From Chloroflexota bacterium (lineage in GTDB: Bacteria > Chloroflexota > Anaerolineae > 4572-78 > J111): 64,000 bases of DNA. The stretch's first letter is position 1. Every line of letters starts with the position of its first letter. The notes below the pieces were generated by a model, which was not told where the DNA came from, did not search any database, and saw only the letters and a list, made by a program, of their open reading frames with translations. The position numbers and the translations under genes were made by a program. Shown here piece by piece: positions 12,993 through 22,300 of the stretch. The DNA lies in contig BOKF01000004.1 of assembly GCA_016860845.1 (NCBI GenBank), forward strand, positions 62,001-126,000, written 5' to 3'.

Positions 12993-13039
12993 GGGCGAAG
13001 CCTCCCTTTGGGACGTTTTACAACTGGAGTAAGAGATTC

Positions 13040-14050
13040 GTGAGAGCCGTCAAAATTCTGGAACGTGTCCTCTACACCGTGCCCATTATGGTCGGGGTGG
13101 CCGTGATCGTCTTCATCTTTATTCGCTTGACCCCCGGCGACCCGGTAGACATCATGATGGGCCAGGGTGGGGCTATCTCCGCCGGTGAGATTGAGCAGTT
13201 GCGTTCCGAATTTCACCTGGATGAACCCATCACTACCCAACTGTGGTACTTTTTGAGCGATGCGGCGCGGGGCGACCTGGGTTACTCCTATGTCAAAAAG
13301 CAGCCGGTGACAAAACTGATTGCCGAACGGCTTCCGGCGACCATCGAGCTGGCCCTTGGCGCCCTGATCTTCGCTCTGGTGATTGCTTTCCCCATTGGCA
13401 TTATCTCGGCGGTCCGGCAAAATTCGCTGCTGGACCGGTTGAGTATGGCTGGCGCTTTTTTAGGCATCTCGATGCCGGGCTTCTGGCTGGGGATCATCCT
13501 CATTTTAGTCTTTGCCGTTTGGTTGAAATGGCTGCCGGTCCAGGGTCGGCTGGGTCACGACGCCGCCTTGCAGAGCGTGACCGGCTTTTACGTCATTGAC
13601 AGCCTGATTACCGCCAACTGGCCGGCTCTGTGGAGCAGCCTGCGTCACCTGGTTCTGCCTTCTGTCACCCTGGGTGCAGCCGTAGCGGCCATCGTCGCCC
13701 GCGTGCTGCGGTCGAGCATGCTGGAGATTCTGCGGGCCGACTACGTTCAACTGGCCCGGGCCAAAGGTGCACCCGAAGGAGTCGTCATCGTCAAGCACGC
13801 CCTCCGTAATGCTCTCATTCCCACCGTAACGGTCATCGGGCTGCAAGTCGGCGTCCTGCTGGGTGGCAATATGATTATCGAAGCAGTCTTTGGCTGGCCC
13901 GGCCTGGGACGGATGGTCGTGGAAGCCATCTTCAATCGTGATTTTCCCCTGGTGCAGGGGGCGGTGATGATCTACGCCTTCACTTTTGTGATGGCTAATT
14001 TGGTTGTGGATGTGATGTATACCTACTTGAATCCGAAGATAGCGCTGTAA
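13040..14050 (+). CDS. DppB-type ABC transporter permease
   Basis: Inner-membrane subunit of a peptide-type importer, 336 residues from GTG 13040 (GGAG ten bases upstream). An upstream ATG at 12959 lies inside the hairpin repeat and would add a non-homologous N-terminus, so it is rejected. The family pattern is clear: RLTPGDPVDIMMG after the first membrane helix, a loop with the LGYSYVKKQPV segment, and the EAA-type cytoplasmic loop with LRADYVQLARAKG. Partner of the DppC-type gene 66 bp downstream. Confidence 0.93.
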   Translation: MRAVKILERVLYTVPIMVGVAVIVFIFIRLTPGDPVDIMMGQGGAISAGEIEQLRSEFHLDEPITTQLWYFLSDAARGDLGYSYVKKQPVTKLIAERLPATIELALGALIFALVIAFPIGIISAVRQNSLLDRLSMAGAFLGISMPGFWLGIILILVFAVWLKWLPVQGRLGHDAALQSVTGFYVIDSLITANWPALWSSLRHLVLPSVTLGAAVAAIVARVLRSSMLEILRADYVQLARAKGAPEGVVIVKHALRNALIPTVTVIGLQVGVLLGGNMIIEAVFGWPGLGRMVVEAIFNRDFPLVQGAVMIYAFTFVMANLVVDVMYTYLNPKIAL

Positions 14051-14093
14051 CGTGATGTGTGATGCGTAAAAAGTCACGCATCACGTATCACGT
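14051..14093. repeat. CGTGAT/GTGATGCGT hairpin between permease genes
   Basis: Left part CGTGATGTGTGATGCGT and right part ACGCATCACGTATCACG pair imperfectly across a short AAAAAGTC loop. Same word family as 12931-12992, filling the gap between dppB- and dppC-like genes. Confidence 0.7.
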
Positions 14094-14116
14094 GTTGTTT
14101 TGAGACGAAAGAACTT

Positions 14117-15043
14117 ATGAACATTTCTCCCTCCCTCGAACCCACCGCCTGGTCGCCCTGGCAAATCCGGCTGAACCTGTGGCGGCGCAATTTAAGTGAA
14201 TTTTTGGGCGAACTGTGGGGCCATCCGGTTGCCTTTTGGGGCGGCCTGATCGTCTTACTCTTTCTCCTGGCGGCTCTTTTCGCCCCGCAGTTGACTATCC
14301 ACAACCCCGAACGGGGCAGCCTGCGCCAGCGGCTTCTCCCGCCGGCCTGGCAGGCCGAGGGCCAGGTCGAGTTTCCCCTGGGTACCGATGCCCAGGGCCG
14401 CGATTTGCTGACTCGCATCGTCTTTGGCTCGCAGGTTTCCCTGTTGGTGGGCTTGCTGACGGTGGGCATCTCGGTGGTGGTTGGGGTCTCGTTGGGCGCG
14501 CTGGCGGGGTACTACCGGGGCTGGCTGGACACGCTCCTTTCCCGCTTTGCCGATTTGCTGATGGCCTTTCCATTTCTCATTTTTGCCATTGCCATGATGG
14601 CTTTTATCGGACCCGGGTTTGGCAACCTCGTCTTTGCCCTGGCTTTTAAGGGCTGGGTTGAGTTTTACCGCCTGGTGCGGGGCGAGATGATGAACGAGAA
14701 GACCAGAGAGTATGTTGAGGCAGCGCGGGCGCTGGGCCGCAGTCACTTCGCCATCATCGGGGCCGAGATCCTGCCCAACATCATCCAATCGGTTTTTGTG
14801 CTGGGCACGCTGCGCATGGGCTTTTTCATTGTCACCGAAGCCTCGCTCAGCTTCCTGGGGCTGGGGATTCAGCCCCCTACCCCGGCCTGGGGTTCGATGG
14901 TGGCCGAGGGCCGCGACGTGATGCTGACAGCCTGGTGGGTTTCGACGATGCCCGGCCTGGCGATTGTCTTACTGGTGCTGTCGCTCAACGTTTTTGGTGA
15001 GGGGCTAAGAGATATTTTGGATCCGAGGTTGAAGGTGGATTGA
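14117..15043 (+). CDS. DppC-type ABC transporter permease
   Basis: Second membrane subunit, 308 residues. The N-terminal OppC_N segment has a membrane helix (GGLIVLLFLLAALFAP), followed by LGTDAQGRDLLTRIVFG, which is diagnostic for DppC/OppC proteins, then five further helices. The EAA loop reads EYVEAARALGRSHFAII. The C-terminal FLGLGIQPPTPAWGSM is also characteristic. It belongs to the operon running from 11174 to 18504. Confidence 0.94.
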   Translation: MNISPSLEPTAWSPWQIRLNLWRRNLSEFLGELWGHPVAFWGGLIVLLFLLAALFAPQLTIHNPERGSLRQRLLPPAWQAEGQVEFPLGTDAQGRDLLTRIVFGSQVSLLVGLLTVGISVVVGVSLGALAGYYRGWLDTLLSRFADLLMAFPFLIFAIAMMAFIGPGFGNLVFALAFKGWVEFYRLVRGEMMNEKTREYVEAARALGRSHFAIIGAEILPNIIQSVFVLGTLRMGFFIVTEASLSFLGLGIQPPTPAWGSMVAEGRDVMLTAWWVSTMPGLAIVLLVLSLNVFGEGLRDILDPRLKVD

Positions 15044-15044
15044 C

Positions 15045-15104
15045 GGGTAGCAGGGTAGCAAAATAACAAATCCTGCTACCCTGCTACCTGCTACTTTGTT
15101 ACCC
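15045..15104. repeat. Iterated GGTAGCAG hairpin
   Basis: The left arm contains GGGTAGCAGGGTAGCA and the right arm TGCTACCCTGCTACC, followed by further copies of the CTGCTAC word. Located between the dppC- and dppD-like genes. Same design as the GCGTGAT hairpins but a different word. Confidence 0.75.
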
Positions 15105-15123
15105 TGTTCTTGGAAAAGTTTTG

Positions 15124-16254
15124 ATGAAAACAAACGACACTCCGCTCCTCCAACTCAAAAACCTGACCACTGTTTTCCCGGCCAAACGCGGTCTGGTCAC
15201 GGCGGTTAATCAGGTGAATTTGCGGGTGGCTCCCGGTGAGATCCTGGGCATTGTCGGCGAATCCGGCTGCGGTAAGAGCACGGTGCTGCTCTCCATTTTG
15301 CGGCTCATTGCCCGGCCGGGGCGCATCGCCAACGGAGAAATTATCTTTCGCGGGCAAAACTTACGCGGCCTGCCGAAAAAAGCAATGCGCTCGATCCGGG
15401 GCAAAGAAATCGCCATGATTTTCCAGGACCCGCTCAGTACCCTCAACCCGGTTTTTCCGGTGGGCGAGCAGATCCGCGAGGCGCTGCGCTTACACGGGAT
15501 GATGAACCGGGGCAGTCTGGCTCTGCCCTGGCCCTTTGACGGGGCGCAGTATACCCTGGAAAAGAAACGCGTGCTGGAGGTGATGGCCGAGGTGGGTATT
15601 CCCGCCCCCGATGCCCGTTACCGGGCCTATCCGCATGAATTCTCCGGAGGCATGCAGCAGCGGGCGCTGATCGCCATCAGCCTGGCCTGCGAACCGGCCA
15701 TCCTCCTGGCCGATGAACCCACCACCGCCCTCGATGTGACCATCCAGGCTCAAATTATCGAACTGATGCGCCGCATCAATCAACTGCACGGGACCAGCAT
15801 CCTGCTCGTGACCCATAATTTGGGCCTGGCCGCCGAATTCTGCCACAATATCGCCGTCATGTACGCCGGCCGTATCGTCGAGCGTGGTCCGGTTGACCAG
15901 GTTATCCAGGACCCCAAACATCCCTACACCCAGGGACTGCTGGCCTGCCTGCCTCGCCTGACCACGAAAGCCCAGAAAATCGAACCCATTCCCGGCAACG
16001 TGCCCGACCTGGCCGAACTGCCGCCCGGCTGCGCCTTTGCCCCGCGCTGCCCACTTGTCCGTGATGAATGCTGGCAGGCCGAATTGCGTTTGCGGGCGGT
16101 CACGCCTGGGCACTACGCCCGCTGTATCCTTTACGAAGGGGGTGAGCGTTATACCCCGGAAGAGAGCAATGTTTCGGGCTTAGAGAACGGGGAGGGGGGG
16201 ACCACTGAAGTCTCTCAACTCCCAGCTTACCCTGACAGGAGCGGTGGCCGATGA
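15124..16254 (+). CDS. DppD-type ABC transporter ATP-binding protein
   Basis: First ATPase of the importer, 376 residues from ATG 15124 (TTG at 15121 is a less likely start). Walker A is GESGCGKST, the signature FSGGMQQR, Walker B ILLADEP, followed by the H-loop VTHN. The C-terminal oligopeptide-transporter extension shows [11 protein letters not shown], a Cys-containing motif typical of DppD/OppD. The 3' end overlaps the next ATPase gene by 4 bp (ATGA), indicating coupled translation. The last 40 residues are low-complexity and poorly conserved. Confidence 0.94.
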   Translation: MKTNDTPLLQLKNLTTVFPAKRGLVTAVNQVNLRVAPGEILGIVGESGCGKSTVLLSILRLIARPGRIANGEIIFRGQNLRGLPKKAMRSIRGKEIAMIFQDPLSTLNPVFPVGEQIREALRLHGMMNRGSLALPWPFDGAQYTLEKKRVLEVMAEVGIPAPDARYRAYPHEFSGGMQQRALIAISLACEPAILLADEPTTALDVTIQAQIIELMRRINQLHGTSILLVTHNLGLAAEFCHNIAVMYAGRIVERGPVDQVIQDPKHPYTQGLLACLPRLTTKAQKIEPIPGNVPDLAELPPGCAFAPRCPLVRDECWQAELRLRAVTPGHYARCILYEGGERYTPEESNVSGLENGEGGTTEVSQLPAYPDRSGGR

Positions 16255-17351
16255 CCCAAACGGCGGTACCCCTGGTTGAGGTTCGGAACATCAAAAAATA
16301 TTTTCCCATCCACCCCGGCCTGCTGGCTAAATTCCTGGCCGGGCGGCAAGACCAGATGGTCAAGGCCGTGGATGACGTCAGCTTAAAAATCTGGCCGGGT
16401 GAGACCGTTGGCCTAGTAGGGGAGAGTGGCTGCGGCAAAACCACACTGGGCCGGGTCATGGTCCGCCTGCACCAACCGACGGCCGGACAGCTTTTCTTTC
16501 GGGGTCAGATGGTAGCAGGGGATCGGATTGTGTCGTCGCCCTCGCCAAATGGCCAGCCCAGGCCGCCCGCCAGCCAAATCATCTTTGACGAGTCGGCCTC
16601 GATCAGCGCACCTTCGGCCAACCTGGCTGAAATGGAAGCCCGCCATCTCAGTTTTTTCCGGCTGACCCAGATTATTTTCCAGAATCCCTATTCCTCGCTT
16701 AATCCTCGCAAGACTGTCCGCGACATTATTGGCGTGGCTTTGCGCCAGCGCGGCCTCACCAACAGTCAGGAGAGCGAGGCCGAAATCCTGCGCCTGCTCA
16801 AACGGGTGGGCCTGAGCGAGCGCCACATTGACGCCTATCCGCACCAGTTCTCCGGTGGCCAGCGGCAGCGGATCGGTATAGCCCGCGCCCTGGCCATGCA
16901 GCCCCAATTTATCGTGGCCGACGAGCCGGTTTCCGCGCTCGACGTGTCCATCCAGGCTCAGGTCATCAATTTGATGAAAGAGCTGCAGCAGGAATTTCAC
17001 CTGACCTACCTGTTCATCGCCCACGACCTGAGCGTGATCTACTACCTGAGTGATCGGGTGGCGGTGATGTACCTGGGCCACATTGTGGAAGAGGCGGAAA
17101 CCCAGAGCCTTTTTGAAAACCCGCGCCATCCCTATACCCAGGCTCTGCTGGCCGCCATCCCGGTGGTAGAGAAGGTCGCCCGCCGCGAGCGGATTATCCT
17201 CAGTGGGACCGTCCCCAGCCCGATTGATCCGCCTGCCGGTTGCCCATTCCACACCCGCTGTTTTGCCAAAAAAGGGCCTGAGTGCGATCATGAGGTTCCG
17301 CCCGAATTTCAAGTGGAGGGTCATCGAGTAGCCTGCTGGCTGTATGCGTAA
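16251..17351 (+). CDS. DppF-type ABC transporter ATP-binding protein
   Basis: Second ATPase of the importer, 366 residues. Walker [10 protein letters not shown], signature FSGGQRQR, Walker B FIVADEP, and the C-terminal [11 protein letters not shown] extension are present. Between Walker A and the Q-loop there is an insert of about 35 residues ([17 protein letters not shown] onward) that is longer than usual for DppF. It overlaps the preceding ATPase by 4 bp and the following hydrolase gene by 8 bp, so all are one operon. Confidence 0.94.
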   Translation: MTQTAVPLVEVRNIKKYFPIHPGLLAKFLAGRQDQMVKAVDDVSLKIWPGETVGLVGESGCGKTTLGRVMVRLHQPTAGQLFFRGQMVAGDRIVSSPSPNGQPRPPASQIIFDESASISAPSANLAEMEARHLSFFRLTQIIFQNPYSSLNPRKTVRDIIGVALRQRGLTNSQESEAEILRLLKRVGLSERHIDAYPHQFSGGQRQRIGIARALAMQPQFIVADEPVSALDVSIQAQVINLMKELQQEFHLTYLFIAHDLSVIYYLSDRVAVMYLGHIVEEAETQSLFENPRHPYTQALLAAIPVVEKVARRERIILSGTVPSPIDPPAGCPFHTRCFAKKGPECDHEVPPEFQVEGHRVACWLYA

Positions 17352-18504
17352 CCTGGGGGAGCCTGCTTTCCAAATAATAGAGGTCAAAGGCGAGCATTAC
17401 CAGATGGGCTACCAACACGGTCGCCAAGTAATGCCGCTGCGTCCGCAGATCATCATGGCGATGGAAGCCCGCTTCGCCCAGCTTGAGCAGGAGGGGGCGG
17501 ATGATGACTTTGAGAGGCTGGTTGAGGCGACCCGGCAGGTGCTAGAAAGGGTTGACCCGGCCACAATCGCCCTGGTCCGCGGCTTGGCCGATGGGCTGAC
17601 CCTGGAGTTTGAGCGCCTGCTGCGCTACAACCTGGCCGCCTTTTTGCGCGATGCGCTGATAACACGGAAGAATCTAAACGGGCCAAGCGACGGCTGTACG
17701 ACCTGGGCCGCCACCGGTCCGGCTACAGCAGATGGCCGGCCCATCCTGGCCAAAAATCGGGATTACCGCCTGGAACATCTTCCCTTGCAGGTCGTCGTCC
17801 GGGCCGAGCCGGCGCAGGGGTATCACTACATTTTTGTCACCAGCGCCGGCAGTCCCGGCGTTTTTGTGGCTGGCTTCAATGAAGCCGGGTTAGTGGTGGC
17901 CGATTCCCATGTTTCTACCGGCGACATAGGGCCGGGCCTGCCCACTTATGCCCTCTCGATGCATCTCCTGGAAGCACATCACAGCGTGCGTTCCGCTTTG
18001 GATTATCTATGCACTACGCCCCGCCTGGGGCGAAACAACCTTCTCCTGGCCGATGCTGACGGCGATAGTGCCTTGTTTGAAATCGGCCATCGCCACAGCG
18101 CCGTGGTTGAAGCCGCAGCCGGCCTCCTGGTCAGCACCAACCATTATCGCAGCCCGGCGATGAAGCCTTACTTTGTGGATACCGACCCTCCTGCCCGGCG
18201 GGGTAACACTTTTGAGCGGTATCAAATCGCCAAGGGGCGGCTAAACAGCGCTTATGGCCGAATTGACTTAACGCTGGCCAAGCAGCTCATGGCCGCTCAC
18301 GCCGATAGGCTGGGTTCCCTCTGCTGCCATCCCTCCCCTGTTTCCGAAACCGCCACCATTGCGGCGATGATCTTTCTTCCCGTCCAGCGCCAGATGCACT
18401 TTTGCCACGGCCAGCCTTGCCAGGACGAGTATCATACTTTTACCTTCACTAAGGCAGTTCCAAGATTTAAATCATCCAATTGTTCTCACCGGCTTGATGC
18501 GTGA
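17344..18504 (+). CDS. C45 family autoproteolytic acyltransferase/hydrolase
   Basis: Ntn-hydrolase of 386 residues related to isopenicillin N acyltransferase-like enzymes, which cleave or exchange an amide side chain. The N-terminus shows GEHYQMGYQHGRQ, typical of C45. The likely nucleophile is Cys118 in SDGCTTWAA, followed by PILAKNRDYR; autocleavage before this Cys would free it. The start overlaps the dppF-like gene by 8 bp, so the importer and an intracellular amidase are co-expressed, suggesting an imported N-acyl amino acid or peptide-like substrate. The last codons and TGA stop (RLDA then TGA) are supplied by the hairpin repeat that begins at 18495. Confidence 0.88.
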   Translation: MRNLGEPAFQIIEVKGEHYQMGYQHGRQVMPLRPQIIMAMEARFAQLEQEGADDDFERLVEATRQVLERVDPATIALVRGLADGLTLEFERLLRYNLAAFLRDALITRKNLNGPSDGCTTWAATGPATADGRPILAKNRDYRLEHLPLQVVVRAEPAQGYHYIFVTSAGSPGVFVAGFNEAGLVVADSHVSTGDIGPGLPTYALSMHLLEAHHSVRSALDYLCTTPRLGRNNLLLADADGDSALFEIGHRHSAVVEAAAGLLVSTNHYRSPAMKPYFVDTDPPARRGNTFERYQIAKGRLNSAYGRIDLTLAKQLMAAHADRLGSLCCHPSPVSETATIAAMIFLPVQRQMHFCHGQPCQDEYHTFTFTKAVPRFKSSNCSHRLDA

Positions 18505-18564
18505 TACATGATGCGTAAGAAATCTTGCCTGGATACCATCACGCATCACGCATTACGTATCACG
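18495..18564. repeat. GATGCGTGATACATGATGCGT hairpin overlapping a stop codon
   Basis: Left arm of GATGCGT words and right arm of CACGCATCACGCATTACGTATCACG words. The GATGCGTGA at its start encodes the last two residues and stop codon of the C45 hydrolase. A likely transcript end after the operon. Confidence 0.75.
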
Positions 18565-18842
18565 GACTTTGGATAATTATTTTCTTGGAGTTGCCTAACC
18601 ACATCTGACCCAGCCCTATTCAACCCTCGTTCAGCGCCAGCCACCGACCTGATCCGAGGCCAGTACCCTCCTTCTTCAAGAACACAGCGCCAGCGGGTAT
18701 TGCCGATGCCGCTGATAATCTGCCGAAGTGATCCACGAGTCAAGATAGGGACATGAGCCAATGTAACTTATCTTGCCCACCCGCAGGTGGGAGAAATGGG
18801 AGCGTTGAGCGGCCCCGCCAAAGATGGGCCGCAGTTTTAAAA
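18565..18842. other. Intergenic stretch without recognisable gene
   Basis: Between the hairpin at 18495-18564 and the sigma factor start. Short open frames here resemble nothing I recognise and lack good ribosome binding sites; no clear promoter was found. Confidence 0.5.
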
Positions 18843-20099
18843 ATGACAGACGAACACACCTCTGAACAGGTGCGGGAGCGAGTGGGTGACCTTTATCACA
18901 CCGAGTCACGCCGCATCTTTGCCACCTTGATCCGGCTGCTGGGCGATTTTGACCTGGCTGAAGATGCCCTGCACGAAGCCTTCCGAATCGCCATGGAGCA
19001 ATGGCCACGCGATGGTATCCCTGCCAACCCGCGGGCCTGGCTCGTTTCGACGGGCCGCTTCAAGGCCATTGACGCCTTGCGCCGCCGGGCCCGGTTTGAT
19101 ACCTCCCTGGATGAGGTCGCCGAGCGGCTCGACCGCGATGCCAGCATGACCATCGAGCAGAGTGATGAAGACATTGCGGACGACCGGCTGCGGCTGATTT
19201 TCACCTGCTGCCATCCGGCCTTGCCAGCGGAGGCCCACGTGGCGCTGACGCTGCGGGAAGTATGCGGTCTGACCACCGAAGCCATCGCCCACGCCTTCCT
19301 CACCAACCCACCCACCCTGGCCAAGCGTATCGTGCGGGCCAAGGCGAAGATCCGCGAGGCGCATCTGCCCTATGAGGTACCGTCGCGGGCAGAGTTGCCC
19401 GAACGATTGGGCACGGTGCTCCAGGTGGTCTACCTGGTCTTCAACGAGGGTTATTCCGCCTCATCGGGCGAGACACTGACCCGGCCTGATCTATCAGGCG
19501 AGGCCCTGCGCCTGGGGCGGTTATTGGTCGAGTTGCTGCCAGAGCCGGAGGCGGTGGGGCTACTGGCGTTAATGCTCTTGCACGAAGCGCGCCGGGCGGC
19601 GCGGACCTCGGCGGAAGGCGACCTCATTCTATTGGAGGACCAGGATCGTTCCCTCTGGAACCGGGAACAGATCGCGGAAGGGACGGCGCTGGTGGAACGG
19701 GCCTGGTCGTCGGGCCAATTCGGCCCCTATACCCTTCAGGCTGCTATTGCCGCGCTGCATTCAGCGGCCCCTACCGTCGCCGCGACCGACTGGGCCCAGA
19801 TTGTGGGCCTGTACGATCTGCTGGGGCAAGTGATCCCCTCCCCGGTGGTCGAGATAAACCGGGCTGTAGCGGTGGCGATGCGCGACGGTCCCGCCGCCGG
19901 TCTGGCCCTGATAGACGCGATCCTGGGGCGCGGCGATCTAACCGCCTACCACCTGGCTCACTCGGCTCGGGCGGAGTTGTGCCGGCAACTGGGCCGGACC
20001 GCCGAAGCCCGAGCCTCCTACCAACAAGCGCTCGACCTGGCCCAACAGGAGCCGGAACGACGGTTTCTGGAGCGGCGGCTGGCCAACCTGTCTGATTAA
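18843..20099 (+). CDS. ECF42-type RNA polymerase sigma factor with C-terminal extension
   Basis: Alternative sigma factor of 418 residues, about twice the size of a minimal ECF factor. Sigma region 2 lies at residues 10-85 (LLGDFDLAEDALHEAFRIA, WLVSTGRFKAIDALRRRA) and region 4 at 115-175 (LTLREVCGLTTEAIAHAF). The remaining 240 residues form the helical, TPR-like domain of the ECF42 group. Known ECF42 members are encoded beside YCII/DGPF proteins, and two such genes follow here. ATG 18843 lacks a strong ribosome binding site; an upstream frame from 18753 is possible but not homologous. No anti-sigma factor gene is visible. Confidence 0.9.
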   Translation: MTDEHTSEQVRERVGDLYHTESRRIFATLIRLLGDFDLAEDALHEAFRIAMEQWPRDGIPANPRAWLVSTGRFKAIDALRRRARFDTSLDEVAERLDRDASMTIEQSDEDIADDRLRLIFTCCHPALPAEAHVALTLREVCGLTTEAIAHAFLTNPPTLAKRIVRAKAKIREAHLPYEVPSRAELPERLGTVLQVVYLVFNEGYSASSGETLTRPDLSGEALRLGRLLVELLPEPEAVGLLALMLLHEARRAARTSAEGDLILLEDQDRSLWNREQIAEGTALVERAWSSGQFGPYTLQAAIAALHSAAPTVAATDWAQIVGLYDLLGQVIPSPVVEINRAVAVAMRDGPAAGLALIDAILGRGDLTAYHLAHSARAELCRQLGRTAEARASYQQALDLAQQEPERRFLERRLANLSD

Positions 20100-20249
20100 A
20101 CCGGCCAAAACGAATTTGGGAAATTCGTCAGATGTTTTGTCCAATTTGGCTTTCCTCAAACGACTATTAATTGTAACCATCATCCAACAGAGCCAAACGA
20201 GGCCGTTCGCCGCTTGGCTCCCAATTATAAGATAAGGAGAGAACAAAAA

Positions 20250-20612
20250 ATGCAATTCCTAGCTTACGATCCTCACTATGACCCGAACAGCCCGGAGGCG
20301 GCTGTTCCGCCCAGCCCGGAGCTTATGGCCGAGATGGGTAAGTTTATCGGCGAGGCGATGCAGGCCGGCGTGCTGGTCACTACCGGCACGCTCCAACGAC
20401 AGGGCACGCGCCTGCGGCTGTCTGACGGGAAATTCACGGTGACTGATGGGCCGTTCATCGAGTTAAAGGAGCTGCTGGGCGGCTGGGCGGTGCTTAATGT
20501 CAACTCCCTGGACGAGGCCATCGAATGGTGCAAGCGCTTCCTGCAGATTGTCGGCGATGGCGAGACCGAAATCGTGCAGTTAAATGGGCCGGATGATTTT
20601 GGCCCGGCCTGA
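20250..20612 (+). CDS. YCII-related (DGPF domain) protein
   Basis: Small cytoplasmic protein of 120 residues with the DGPF motif in FTVTDGPFIELKELLGG. Dimeric alpha/beta ferredoxin-like fold expected from the family; biochemical function unknown. The start at 20250 follows AAGGAGAG; the longer frame from 20214 is not needed. Conserved companion of ECF42 sigma factors, so probably a member of that regulon. Confidence 0.9.
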   Translation: MQFLAYDPHYDPNSPEAAVPPSPELMAEMGKFIGEAMQAGVLVTTGTLQRQGTRLRLSDGKFTVTDGPFIELKELLGGWAVLNVNSLDEAIEWCKRFLQIVGDGETEIVQLNGPDDFGPA

Positions 20613-20656
20613 CCCACGCTGACACCTCCTGCGGGTTAAAAGCGGTCTGACGGATT

Positions 20657-20691
20657 GAGTCGGGCCTCCGACCCGGTGGGAGGCCCGGCTC
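20657..20691. terminator. GC-rich stem-loop between the two YCII genes
   Basis: A 13-bp stem pairing GAGTCGGGCCTCC with GGAGGCCCGGCTC (one G-T wobble) around a 9-base loop, without a U-tract. It may attenuate or protect the transcript. Confidence 0.5.
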
Positions 20692-20761
20692 ATCCTCTCC
20701 GCCAATCTTTAAGCGATCAATCCGCTGCAACCAACAAGTCAGTTCCACTGGGGAACAAAGC

Positions 20762-21130
20762 ATGAAGTATGTATTTCTGGCATATCAGGATGAGAAACAG
20801 TGGAACGCGCTGTCCATCCCTGAGCGCGATGCCTTTGAAAACGCCTGCCAGGCCAACGAGCAGGATTTACGGCAGAGCAGCCATCTCCTGGCTGTCGAAG
20901 GACTCCAAAGCAGTCACACCGCCATCACGGTGCAGCTCGTGAACGGTCAGGTGACGCTGACCGACGGCTCCTTTGCCACCACACAAGGGCAACTCATCAA
21001 GGTCTTCTTCATCAGCGCCAAAGACCTGAACGAAGCCATTCGGGTGGCTTCACAGATGCCGCAGGCGCGCAAAGGTTCTATCGAGGTGAGGCCGGTCATC
21101 GAGTTCGACTGGCCTTCGAAATTTAACTGA
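20762..21130 (+). CDS. YCII-related protein, divergent DGSF variant
   Basis: A 122-residue paralogue of the preceding protein: starts MKYVFLAYQDEKQW and carries VTLTDGSFATTQGQL where the DGPF motif is usual (Pro replaced by Ser). Length and pattern fit the YCII-like superfamily. Probably co-regulated with the ECF42 sigma factor. Function unknown. Confidence 0.82.
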   Translation: MKYVFLAYQDEKQWNALSIPERDAFENACQANEQDLRQSSHLLAVEGLQSSHTAITVQLVNGQVTLTDGSFATTQGQLIKVFFISAKDLNEAIRVASQMPQARKGSIEVRPVIEFDWPSKFN

Positions 21131-21156
21131 TCATTGCATTTGCAAAGGAGAAAATC

Positions 21157-21804
21157 ATGCAAGAAGTAATTTCAACCACAACCAGGCCGGCGATATCCCT
21201 CAGGGTGGCCCGCTGGTCAATTGGGGCAGCCGCTATAGCCCTGGTTTTGCTGGCCACGCTGCACATCATTAGCCCGGAGTTCGATCCTTCATGGCGGATG
21301 GTGAGCGAATATGCCCTCGGCAATTACGGCTGGGTCTTGGCGCTCATGTTTCTGACCTGGGCACTCAGTTGCGTCACGTTGTTCTTCGTGATCAAGCCGT
21401 ACATCCGGAGGGTTGGCGGCAAAATCGGGCTGGGTTTCCTGCTCGCGGCGGCGGTGGGCATGAGCATGGCCGCCATTTTTGATGCTCGTCACGGCCTGCA
21501 TGGGCTGGCGGCGCTGATTGGCATGCCCAGCCTGCCGATTGCGGCGGTCCTGACCAGTACCAGCCTGGTCCGCAATCCGGCCTGGTCTTCGGCGCGACGA
21601 TGGCTGTTGGGGACAGCTCATCTGACCTGGATCAGCCTGGTATTGATGTCTGCGGCTGTGTTTATTGGACTTTCCCGGAGTGGCGGCGAGTTCGGTCCAG
21701 AGGTGTTGGCCGGCTGGCCCAACCGGCTTCTGGTGGTAACCTATTGTGTGTGGCTGATCACAACCGCCTGGTGGGCCGACCAGTTGCGCGGGCAAGAACC
21801 ATAG
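21157..21804 (+). CDS. DUF998 family membrane protein
   Basis: Integral membrane protein of 215 residues with about six hydrophobic helices (for example AAAIALVLLATLHI and GFLLAAAVGMSMAAIF). The polar segment SPEFDPSWRMVSEYALG after the first helix is typical of DUF998. GGAG precedes the ATG. It lies 26 bp after the second YCII gene and is likely in the same transcription unit. Function unknown. Confidence 0.82.
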   Translation: MQEVISTTTRPAISLRVARWSIGAAAIALVLLATLHIISPEFDPSWRMVSEYALGNYGWVLALMFLTWALSCVTLFFVIKPYIRRVGGKIGLGFLLAAAVGMSMAAIFDARHGLHGLAALIGMPSLPIAAVLTSTSLVRNPAWSSARRWLLGTAHLTWISLVLMSAAVFIGLSRSGGEFGPEVLAGWPNRLLVVTYCVWLITTAWWADQLRGQEP

Positions 21805-21825
21805 CACTCGGAATAATTTTTCGTA

Positions 21826-21872
21826 GCACCCCTCGATATGTCCTTCGCTTCGCTCAGAACTACTCGGGATGC
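21826..21872. repeat. CCTCGATATG...TACTCGGGATGC repeat element
   Basis: Imperfect inverted repeat, GCACCCCTCGATATG at the left and TACTCGGGATGC at the right. A second copy of the same design lies at 38439-38476. Confidence 0.6.
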
Positions 21873-21930
21873 TGCTTCGCCGGTAGCAACTTGAGTTAAA
21901 TTTTACACCAAGGGGGGCCATTGAACTGGA

Positions 21931-21960
21931 AAGCGGTACCGAGGTATCTCGGTACCGCTT
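21931..21960. terminator. Strong stem-loop between convergent units
   Basis: Perfect 13-bp stem AAGCGGTACCGAG / CTCGGTACCGCTT with a 4-base loop (GTAT), placed between the plus-strand DUF998 gene and minus-strand sequence. Probable bidirectional terminator, although no T-tract follows. Confidence 0.65.
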
Positions 21961-22057
21961 TATCGTCTTCGGGCTGTGTTCAGCCGTTTGTGACCGGTTC
22001 AGCCCTCCGCCCTTCTTTTCCTCTGGAGAAAATTCGGGACGACTCACGGATTGTTAT

Positions 22058-22300
22058 TTATTGAGCTCCCGGGCAGTTAAAGGTATTGCAGACATCCTGG
22101 GCGTTGTCAGGGGAAACGGTATCAAAGGGCAGGACCACCCAGCCTGGCGGAGCCACGTGTTGGGTGAGGATGAGGTTGGCCCATTCGATGGCCTGACGGC
22201 CGCCGGTGGGATAGACAAAGGTCACGCCCAGGCGGGCCTCCAGGACCGACATAATGCCGCCATCGGGTGTGGGCAGAGCGTCAATGCCGATGAACAGAAT
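22058..22300 (-). pseudogene. C-terminal fragment of a sugar-type periplasmic binding protein
   Basis: Eighty codons without own start. They read FIGIDALPTPDGGIMSV, then VTFVYPTGGRQAIEWAN and end in DNAQDVCNTFNCPGAQ. This matches the C-terminal lobe of ribose/xylose-type substrate-binding proteins. The reading frame begins immediately after the stop codon of jetD, in the same frame; the N-terminal three quarters of the gene are absent. It marks the left border of the Wadjet island, either an insertion scar or a deletion. Confidence 0.72.

Noticed and set aside
12959..13039. Upstream ATG start for the first DppB-type permease
   Set aside because: The extra N-terminus would be translated from a hairpin repeat and is absent from the family; the GTG at 13040 has a ribosome binding site.
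18546..18761. Minus-strand 71-codon frame in the gap before the sigma factor
   Set aside because: It begins near the sigma factor leader and runs into the hairpin repeat; no recognisable domain, so not called.
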